DNA from: Agreia bicolorata
GTDB lineage: Bacteria > Actinomycetota > Actinomycetes > Actinomycetales > Microbacteriaceae
Direction of reading: 5' to 3'
DNA: 64,000 bases
Assembly (NCBI RefSeq): GCF_000938265.1
Contig: NZ_JYFC01000002.1
Location: 1-64,000 of the forward strand
Shown: positions 58,552 through 64,000 of the stretch, one piece after another
Layout of the letters: each line of letters begins with the position of its first letter
Numbering within the stretch: position 1 is the first letter of the stretch
Notes under the pieces: generated by a model
Databases searched by the model: none
What the model saw: only the letters and a program-made list of their open reading frames with translations
Told to the model about the DNA's origin: nothing
Position numbers and translations under genes: made by a program

Positions 58552-58583
58552 GTCAATCGACGGGTGTTTGTGAGGCGAAGAGG

Positions 58584-59876
58584 CTAGAACTCCCCGACCC
58601 ACGCATCCTGGGCCTTCTTGAGGCCGTCGTCGACCGATTCGTCTCCCTGCAGAATCGCCTGGAGCTGCTCATCGAAGAGGCGCATCAGCTGCTCTGCAAC
58701 CGGCAATCCGACGAACTCGTTGGCGGGCTTGCCCTTGGAGTAGATGTCGAAAGCCTGCTTGAACAGCGGGTCGCTCGACGAGAAGTCGGGCACGCTCTTC
58801 GTGTTGCCGGGGAACGCGTTGGCGAGGGTCGACAGCTTGGAGTTCGTCTTCTCGTTCATCAGGAACTGAACGAGCTTCCAGGACTCGGCGGGGTGCTTGC
58901 TGCTCGCCGACACTCCAATGCCCCACGAGGCGTAGGGGATGCCTCGTTCGCCCGTGAAACCGTCTTTTGCAGGAATCGCGGAGATGCTGAACTTGAGGTC
59001 GGGGTTCGACTTGCGGATCAGATCGATGTGCGACAGCGAGTCGATCATCATGCCGACGCGGCCGTTGGTGAACTCCTCGACCTTGTCCTGTTCCTTCATC
59101 GTGGCCGAACCGGGTGCGATCACGCCGGCGTCGTTCAGGCTCTTGATGTAGTCCACGGCGCTCGTGACATCTTTGTTGGTGACGTCAGGCTTGCCGTCTT
59201 TCAGCATGGTTCCGCCCGACGACCAGACCCACGACATCACGTCGTTCTGGATGCCGTTCGGGGCCTCGCTCGAAAGTGGCAGGACCCATCCGCTCGTGTT
59301 GTCGCCGAGCGCCGTCACGGCCTTCGCGGCGGTCTCGAACTCGGTTCGGGTCGACGGCGGGGCGGTGACTCCGGCCTTCGCCAGCAGGTCGTCGTTCGTG
59401 AAGAGCGGGTAGACGAAGTTGACCACGGGGATCATCTGCGTCTTGCCATCGACCTTGATCGTGCTGGCGAGTTCACTGTCGTCGTACTTGGCGTCCTTCA
59501 TCAGTGTGCTGAGGTCGGCGAGGGCGCCCTGCTTGGCGAAGTCGCTGACCCACGCGCCGTCGAGCCCGACGACGTCGGACATCGTGCCCGCCGCTGCGCC
59601 CGCGAAGAGCTGCTCTTTGGTGGAGGCGTAGGGACCGCTGAGCAGCTTGACCTTGATGCCGGGGTTCTCTGACTCGAAGGTGTCCATCAGGGCGCGCAGC
59701 GCGCCATCGGGCAGTTCCGGTTCCCACCACTGCGCGAGTTCGATGGTGACGTCGCCGCCACTCGAGGTGGACGTGTCAGTTCCGGCGCCTGACGAGCAGC
59801 CGGTGATGAGGGTGAGGGCCGCGGCGGCGGCCACGGCTGTGGTGATGCCTCTTCTAAAGCGAGCTTCTTTGCTCAT
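58584..59876 (-). CDS. Extracellular sugar-binding lipoprotein (SBP family 1)
   Basis: A 430-residue lipoprotein. A basic n-region, hydrophobic stretch and lipobox LITGC (Cys about 27) precede the MalE-like fold (TIELAQWWEPELPDGALRALMDTFESENPGIKVKLLSGPYAST). It is the first gene of a five-gene operon: binding protein, two permeases, aldolase, kinase. AGGAG sits 6 nt before ATG. The promoter is bracketed by two copies of the element that the divergent DeoR regulator probably binds. The sugar is unknown. Confidence 0.9.
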   Translation of the reverse strand: MSKEARFRRGITTAVAAAAALTLITGCSSGAGTDTSTSSGGDVTIELAQWWEPELPDGALRALMDTFESENPGIKVKLLSGPYASTKEQLFAGAAAGTMSDVVGLDGAWVSDFAKQGALADLSTLMKDAKYDDSELASTIKVDGKTQMIPVVNFVYPLFTNDDLLAKAGVTAPPSTRTEFETAAKAVTALGDNTSGWVLPLSSEAPNGIQNDVMSWVWSSGGTMLKDGKPDVTNKDVTSAVDYIKSLNDAGVIAPGSATMKEQDKVEEFTNGRVGMMIDSLSHIDLIRKSNPDLKFSISAIPAKDGFTGERGIPYASWGIGVSASSKHPAESWKLVQFLMNEKTNSKLSTLANAFPGNTKSVPDFSSSDPLFKQAFDIYSKGKPANEFVGLPVAEQLMRLFDEQLQAILQGDESVDDGLKKAQDAWVGEF

Positions 59877-59918
59877 GTCTCTCCTATGAGGTGCGGGATC
59901 GTGCTGTTGAATGCGCTT

Positions 59919-60080
59919 TTGTGCGCCTTATTGTTGTGACAGTAGTCCTATGCGAGGTTTAACGCAAGTAATCGCATCCGACTGCATTCTTGTGCGCCTT
60001 TCTCGCCTGTTATGGCAAAAGTGCCTTCGACGTCGGACAACCGGTTGCGTATTTCTGCAGTGTTCTGCTACAAATCAGAC
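59919..60080. promoter_or_regulatory. Divergent promoters and DeoR-type operators
   Basis: Minus strand: TTGCGT (59962-59967) and TACTGT (59939-59944), spacer 17 bp, for the sugar operon. Plus strand: TTGCGT (60045-60050) and TACAAA (60069-60074), spacer 18 bp, 6 nt before GTG 60081, for the regulator. TTGTGCGCCTT occurs at 59919-59929 and 59990-60000 as direct repeats flanking the minus promoter. They are candidates for DeoR binding. Confidence 0.7.
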
Positions 60081-60926
60081 GTGGCCGACTCATTTTCTCT
60101 CTCAGACGGCGACGATCAGCCCCTTCGGCTTCCTGCCGGGCGCAAGGCCGATCTCGCAGCTTACGTAAACGAGGTGGGCGAGGTCACGGTGTCGACGCTC
60201 GCCACCCGCTTCGGTGTTTCCGCCGATACGGTCCGGCGAGACCTCGATCGACTCGACGCCGACGGCTTTCTCGTGCGAACACACGGAGGCGCGGTGAGCA
60301 TCGCGGTGATGCCGTCGACCGAGAAGAAGCTCGACGTGCGCCTTCGCCTGCAGCGGTCGGCCAAGGAGAAGATCGGTGCCTTGGCGGCGGGTCTCGTTGA
60401 GAACGGGTCGGTCGTTATGATCAACGCAGGCACTACGACGCTCGCCGTGGTGAGGCATCTCGAAGATCATCGCGAGTTGACCATCGCCACGAATAACCTG
60501 CGCATCCCGACCGAGATCTCGCCCAAGGTCTGCCGAGACCTCTATGTCTTCGGCGGAGCAGTGAGACTGAGTGGGCAGGCAACGATCGGTCCGATCGGTT
60601 TTCAGTTCTCGGATTCGGGAAATGACCTCGATCTGCACTGCGACCTCGCCCTCATCTCGGTCGGCGCGGTCTCGGCCGAGAGCGGATTCTCGACCAGCAA
60701 CCTTGCAGAGGCGCTGATGATGAGCGAGATGATCTCGCGGGCCACGAAGGTCGCCATTCTGGCCGACTCCTCGAAGTTCGACCGTCGGCTCTTCGCGCAG
60801 GTGGCCGATCTGGCCAGCGTCGACTATTTCGTCACTGATGTGGCGCCGGCGGCAGAACTCGGCGACGCTCTCCGCGAGAACGGCGTCGAGGTTCTTCTGC
60901 CGCCGAGCGTCGATGCCGCAGACTGA
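60081..60926 (+). CDS. DeoR/GlpR family transcriptional regulator
   Basis: A 281-residue repressor from GTG 60081. The promoter TTGCGT/TACAAA lies directly before it and an ATG at 60012 would lie upstream of that promoter. The DeoR helix-turn-helix is at about 25-70 (VNEVGEVTVSTLATRFGVSADTVRRDLDRLDADGFLVRTHGGAV). The DeoRC sugar-phosphate-sensing domain follows (GTTTLAVVRHL, FGGAVR, ILADSSKFD). It is divergent from the sugar importer/aldolase/kinase operon, which it should repress until a sugar phosphate accumulates. Confidence 0.9.
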   Translation: MADSFSLSDGDDQPLRLPAGRKADLAAYVNEVGEVTVSTLATRFGVSADTVRRDLDRLDADGFLVRTHGGAVSIAVMPSTEKKLDVRLRLQRSAKEKIGALAAGLVENGSVVMINAGTTTLAVVRHLEDHRELTIATNNLRIPTEISPKVCRDLYVFGGAVRLSGQATIGPIGFQFSDSGNDLDLHCDLALISVGAVSAESGFSTSNLAEALMMSEMISRATKVAILADSSKFDRRLFAQVADLASVDYFVTDVAPAAELGDALRENGVEVLLPPSVDAAD

Positions 60927-60930
60927 GAAC

Positions 60931-61338
60931 ATGAGCAGTTTCAACGACCAGATCATTCAGGAGTTTCGCGACAATGGCGGCCACGTCGAGACCGCTGGCT
61001 TCGGCGACAAGCTGATTCTGCTGCACACGCGGGGTGCGCGCACCGGTGAGGAACGGGTGGCACCGACGATGGCGCTGCGCGATGAAGACTCCTGGGTCGT
61101 CTACGCGTCGAAGGCCGGAGCGCCGGAGCACCCGGCCTGGTATTTCAATCTCATCGAGAACCCCGACATCACCATCGAGACCCCGCAAGGCCTGGTCGAC
61201 GTCACGGCTCATGAACTGCACGGCGACGAGCGCGACGCCGCCTGGAACCAGGTCGTGGCGGTCGCACCCGGCTTCGCCGACTATCAGGTCAAGGCGGGCG
61301 AGCGCGTCATTCCGGTCTTCAGGCTCACTCCGCGGTAG
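60931..61338 (+). CDS. Deazaflavin (F420)-type nitroreductase family protein
   Basis: A 135-residue split beta-barrel protein of the DDN/F420-dependent oxidoreductase family. Diagnostic segments are KLILLHTRGARTGEERVAPTM and HPAWYFNLIENPDITIETPQG. Some members bind F420, others quinones or FMN; the cofactor here is not certain. ATG comes 5 bp after the DeoR stop codon, so the two are probably cotranscribed, although a functional link is not evident. Confidence 0.88.
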   Translation: MSSFNDQIIQEFRDNGGHVETAGFGDKLILLHTRGARTGEERVAPTMALRDEDSWVVYASKAGAPEHPAWYFNLIENPDITIETPQGLVDVTAHELHGDERDAAWNQVVAVAPGFADYQVKAGERVIPVFRLTPR

Positions 61339-61421
61339 CCGCCCGCGTTCCCTGAGTCTGCCGAAGAGCACCCCGCGCACCCCCATGTGACAGCGTGCGG
61401 CCGGGCTGGCACACTCGAGGA

Positions 61422-62372
61422 ATGAGATCGAGCTCCCGACCTGCGCATCGCATCCGATCCGGCGGTCTGGGGGTCGCGGCAGGCGTGGCCGTTCTCGTGC
61501 TGCTGGGCGGATGCGCGGCATCCGAGGCCCCAGCAGCATCGCAGACCGTGTCTGCGCCCGCGACCTCGGCGTCGCCGACAGCGCCGAGCGACCCCACGCC
61601 CGCCTTCGCGCAGCTCGAGCAGGAGTTCGACGCTCGCCTCGGCATCTACGCGCTCGATCCGGACACTCGAGCCGAGGTCGCCTATCGTGCCGATGAGAGG
61701 TTCGCCTACGCCTCGACCTTCAAGGCCCTCGCGGCCGGAATCCTCCTGAAGACGGTGTCCGACGATGAACTCGACGGACTCATCACCTACGACGCGGGTG
61801 ATCTGCTTCCGAACTCGCCGGTCACCGAGGCGAACGTCGACAACGGCATGACGCTGCGTGCGGTGGCCGAGGCCGCCGTGCGATTCAGTGACAACACCGC
61901 CGGCAACATCATGCTCGAACGCCTCGGCGGGCCTGAGGGATTCACCCAGGCTCTGCGTGAGCTCGGCGACACCACGAGCAGCTCCGACCGTATCGAGACA
62001 GAGCTCAACAGCGCGATCCCTGGCGACACCCGCGACACGACGACTCCGCGCGCGTTCGCGCTCGATCTCGCGACGCTCCTCACCACCGATGCTCTGGGGG
62101 CGGCGCAGCAGTCGCAGCTCATCGATTGGATGACCGGCAACGCCACCGGTGCCGAGTTGATCACCGCGGGTCTGGATGCCGGATGGTCGGTCGCAGACAA
62201 GTCGGGCGCCGGGGCGTATGGCACACGCAACGACATCGCACTTCTGTGGCCCCCGAGTGGTTCGCCGATCGTGCTCGTCGTGATGTCGAACCGCCCCACC
62301 GAAGATGCCGACTACGACAACGCTCTGATCGCACGTGCCGCGGAGGCGGCTCTCGCGGGCCTGGGCTACTGA
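61422..62372 (+). CDS. bla: Class A beta-lactamase, putative lipoprotein
   Basis: A 316-residue enzyme. A signal peptide with lipobox VLLGGC (Cys about 27) and an Ala/Thr/Pro linker (to about 62) suggest a lipid-anchored form. Catalytic motifs of serine beta-lactamases are all there: STFK (S98), SDN in VRFSDNTAGN, E-x-E-L-N in ETELNSAIPGDTRDTTTP (E166 equivalent) and KSG in VADKSGAGAYGTR. The arrangement matches actinobacterial class A enzymes. ATG 61422 is close to GAGG; a GTG 27 bp earlier is possible. Substrate range cannot be read from sequence. Confidence 0.93.
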   Translation: MRSSSRPAHRIRSGGLGVAAGVAVLVLLGGCAASEAPAASQTVSAPATSASPTAPSDPTPAFAQLEQEFDARLGIYALDPDTRAEVAYRADERFAYASTFKALAAGILLKTVSDDELDGLITYDAGDLLPNSPVTEANVDNGMTLRAVAEAAVRFSDNTAGNIMLERLGGPEGFTQALRELGDTTSSSDRIETELNSAIPGDTRDTTTPRAFALDLATLLTTDALGAAQQSQLIDWMTGNATGAELITAGLDAGWSVADKSGAGAYGTRNDIALLWPPSGSPIVLVVMSNRPTEDADYDNALIARAAEAALAGLGY

Positions 62373-62381
62373 GCCGCGCTA

Positions 62382-62456
62382 CGAATCCGCGCCCGTTCGG
62401 TACGGATGCCGCCAGTCGGCCGGCAGCGAATGCGCCGCAGGGGCGCGGATGCCGGG
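62382..62456. repeat. Intergenic G+C palindrome, family 2, copy 2
   Basis: It matches the copy at 47145-47211 block by block: ATCCGCGCCCGT, CGGATGCCGCCA, GGCCG, GCAGCGAATGCGCCG and GGGGCGCGG. The ends ATCCGCGCCC and GGGGCGCGGAT are nearly complementary, so it folds as a long hairpin. It separates the convergent beta-lactamase and phosphatase genes and may also serve as terminator. Confidence 0.65.
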
Positions 62457-62468
62457 TGAGGCCGGGGA

Positions 62469-63137
62469 TCACGCCACAGGCTCGCCCTGCCAGGTCTCCA
62501 CGTGCCATCCCGCGGTGGGGCTGCCGGTGAGCACCACGATGCCCGTGTTCGCCAGGCCGTGGGTCGATGTGAACTCGGGGCCGAGATTGTCTGCTCGGCC
62601 GGCCACCCACACGCGGATCGCGGCGTCGTGGTCGACGATCGCGACCGTGTCGCCATCCGGTCGGTCGCCCGATGAAGTCTGGTGAGACTGCCAGATCTCG
62701 GCGATGCCGCGGTCGAAGCGCTCGAAGAAGTGGTCGCCACTGAATCCGCCGGGAACGGTGGCCGTGAAGTCGCCCTGCGCCCAGACCTGCATTGGCAGCG
62801 CGTATGCCGACATCGCCTCGTGGTCGCTGCGGTCTTCGAGGTCGCCCGCCTCGATCTCGTGGATGCCCCCGATCACCGTCACGGACAGGCCCGTCTGGCG
62901 CGCCAGGGGCTCGGCCGTGAGCTGGGTGCGGTGAAGAGTGGATGCGTAGAGGCCGTCGAGAGGCACGTCACGCAGCGCGTCGGCGAGGGCTTCGGCCTGT
63001 TCGCGGCCACGAGCGGTGAGTTCGGGGCCGGGCTGGGTCGTCGACAGGATGCCGGATTCGTTCGCAGTGGACTCGGCGTGCCGAATGAGGAGGATTCGAA
63101 TCAAGGAGTTCTCTATTGAATTCCATGTGTGCGACAT
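62469..63137 (-). CDS. Histidine phosphatase family protein (phosphoglycerate mutase-like)
   Basis: A 222-residue enzyme with the phosphohistidine motif LLIRHAES (RHA in place of the usual RHG), then LTARGREQAEALADAL and YASTLHRTQLTAEPLARQTG. The second catalytic His lies in VAIVDHDAAIRVWVAG. It may act on small phosphoesters. The frame starts at ATG 63137 with TAGGCT 6 nt upstream (63144-63149, minus strand), so it could be leaderless; a TTG at residue 12 is an alternative. It is divergent from the formaldehyde dehydrogenase gene. Confidence 0.87.
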   Translation of the reverse strand: MSHTWNSIENSLIRILLIRHAESTANESGILSTTQPGPELTARGREQAEALADALRDVPLDGLYASTLHRTQLTAEPLARQTGLSVTVIGGIHEIEAGDLEDRSDHEAMSAYALPMQVWAQGDFTATVPGGFSGDHFFERFDRGIAEIWQSHQTSSGDRPDGDTVAIVDHDAAIRVWVAGRADNLGPEFTSTHGLANTGIVVLTGSPTAGWHVETWQGEPVA

Positions 63138-63192
63138 AGACTCAGCCTAGCGATGCCCCTCGTTTCGGGGCACACGATCAAAGGAGATCCGC

Positions 63193-64000
63193 ATGGCAGG
63201 AAACAGAGCAGTCGCATACAAAGGACCGGGCGAAGTCGAGGTCATCGACATCGACTATCCCGTCTTCGAGTTGAAAGACGGGCCAGGGGTGAACCCCGCG
63301 AACGTCGGTCGCAAGGTGCCGCACGGAGCGATCATCAGAACGATCGCCACGAACATCTGCGGCTCGGATCAGCACATGGTTCGAGGCCGCACGACCGCCC
63401 CCGTGAACCTCGTTCTCGGTCACGAGATCACCGGCGAAGTCGTCGAAGTCGGCCCCGGGGTCGAGTTCATCAAGGTCGGCGACATCGTGAGTGTTCCTTT
63501 CAACATCGCCTGCGGTCGCTGTCGAAACTGCAAGGAGCGCAAGACGGGCATCTGCCTCAATGTGAACCCCGACCGGCCCGGTAGCGCCTACGGCTACGTC
63601 GACATGGGCGGATGGGTCGGCGGGCAGGCAGAGTTCGTTCTGGTTCCCTATGCCGACTGGAACCTGCTGAAGTTCCCCGATCGCGATCAGGCGCTCGAGA
63701 AGATCATGGACCTCACGATGCTGTCGGACATCTTCCCGACCGGATTCCACGGAGCGGTCACGGCGGGCGTCGGAGTGGGCTCGACCGTGTACGTCGCGGG
63801 CGCCGGCCCTGTCGGGCTCGCAGCCGCGACGAGCGCTCTGCTTCTCGGAGCGGCGGCGGTGATCGTCGGCGACTTCAACGACGATCGCCTGGCGCAGGCG
63901 CGCAGCTTCGGATGCGAGACGGTCAATCTGGGCGCCGGCGAGCTCGTCGACCAGATCGAGCAGATCCTCGGCGTTCCCGAGGTCGACTGCGGTGTCGATG
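63193..64000 (+). CDS. fdhA: Formaldehyde dehydrogenase, glutathione-independent (partial, 3' cut)
   Basis: The first 269 residues of a zinc-dependent medium-chain dehydrogenase, running off the window edge. Zinc and NAD segments are NICGSDQHMVRGR (catalytic Cys), GHEITGEVVEVGPGVE, CGRCRNCKERKTGIC (structural zinc), DMGGWVGGQAEFV and VAGAGPVGLAAATSALLLGA. These match the PFDH subgroup that dismutates formaldehyde to formate and methanol or uses NAD. AAGGAG lies 6 nt before ATG 63193. It probably detoxifies formaldehyde. Confidence 0.93.
   Translation, partial: MAGNRAVAYKGPGEVEVIDIDYPVFELKDGPGVNPANVGRKVPHGAIIRTIATNICGSDQHMVRGRTTAPVNLVLGHEITGEVVEVGPGVEFIKVGDIVSVPFNIACGRCRNCKERKTGICLNVNPDRPGSAYGYVDMGGWVGGQAEFVLVPYADWNLLKFPDRDQALEKIMDLTMLSDIFPTGFHGAVTAGVGVGSTVYVAGAGPVGLAAATSALLLGAAAVIVGDFNDDRLAQARSFGCETVNLGAGELVDQIEQILGVPEVDCGVD

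Noticed and set aside
60012-60080. ATG at 60012 as start of the DeoR gene
   Set aside because: It lies upstream of the promoter TTGCGT/TACAAA (60045-60074) that leads directly to GTG 60081, and the extra residues do not look like part of the DeoR family.
1-64000. tRNA, rRNA, tmRNA or prophage genes
   Set aside because: I read the intergenic stretches for cloverleaf cores (GGTTCGAATCC-like) and for phage structural genes and found none. This was by eye, so a tRNAscan-type run should confirm it.

Overview
The window looks like the chromosome of a high-GC Gram-positive actinobacterium, most likely of the family Microbacteriaceae. The reasons are the strong GC bias at third codon positions, an LAxTG-type (class E) sortase signal, a DUF222/HNH endonuclease, a F420/deazaflavin-type nitroreductase, a CebR-like regulator with its GC-rich palindromic box, and many genes with a -10 hexamer only 6-7 nt before the start codon (leaderless transcripts). 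The genus is not decided. No rRNA, tRNA, CRISPR array or prophage was seen. The only clear mobile DNA is the right end of an IS3-family element at the left edge.

Layout. 1-5.1 kb: IS3 end, a secreted Gly-rich/Ig-like cell-wall protein, a Fic enzyme under an operator-like promoter, a small membrane protein and a repeat-rich spacer. 5.1-11.3 kb: a complete cellobiose-type operon (binding protein, two permeases, GH1 beta-glucosidase, LacI regulator) with three CebR-like boxes around one promoter. 11.5-13.7 kb: an ABC ATPase with its polytopic partner. 13.7-18.1 kb: TetR divergent from an MFS transporter and a GH3 beta-glucosidase. 18.1-21.6 kb: VOC protein, DUF222/HNH protein, and TetR divergent from a RibD/DHFR-like reductase with a shared palindromic operator. 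21.7-25.8 kb: CitA/CitB-type two-component system divergent from a CitMHS citrate transporter. 25.9-28.4 kb: gluconokinase, antibiotic-biosynthesis-type monooxygenase and a DUF1593 hydrolase. 28.4-37.8 kb: a regulon in which a peptide-type ABC importer, isochorismatase-fold hydrolase and MFS exporter are divergent from an amidohydrolase and TetR. 37.9-44 kb: DUF805, a G5/excalibur lipoprotein, a deaminase, a quinone reductase, and PucR convergent with methylmalonate-semialdehyde dehydrogenase. 44-48.8 kb: zinc-ribbon adenylate cyclase/ATPase, Crp-like regulator, and a Zn-ribbon / flavin reductase / molybdopterin oxidoreductase trio. 48.9-54.5 kb: MFS, NarL-type two-component system and a NatAB-like ABC exporter. 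54.5-60.9 kb: a sugar ABC importer with class II aldolase and ADP-dependent sugar kinase, divergent from a DeoR regulator. 60.9-64 kb: deazaflavin nitroreductase, class A beta-lactamase, histidine phosphatase and the start of a glutathione-independent formaldehyde dehydrogenase.

Taken together this is an accessory metabolic region of a plant-litter or soil saprophyte: several regulator/importer/hydrolase modules for beta-glucosides, other sugars, citrate and an unknown amide-like compound. Two families of intergenic imperfect palindromes are scattered between the modules. Family 1 is about 65-75 bp, is centred on TTTTCG and has six copies. Family 2 is G+C-rich with two good copies and one degenerate copy. 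The least-explored candidate systems are the amidohydrolase/isochorismatase/peptide-ABC regulon with a duplicated operator, the ADP-dependent kinase sugar operon, and the DUF6510-like/flavin reductase/molybdoenzyme trio.
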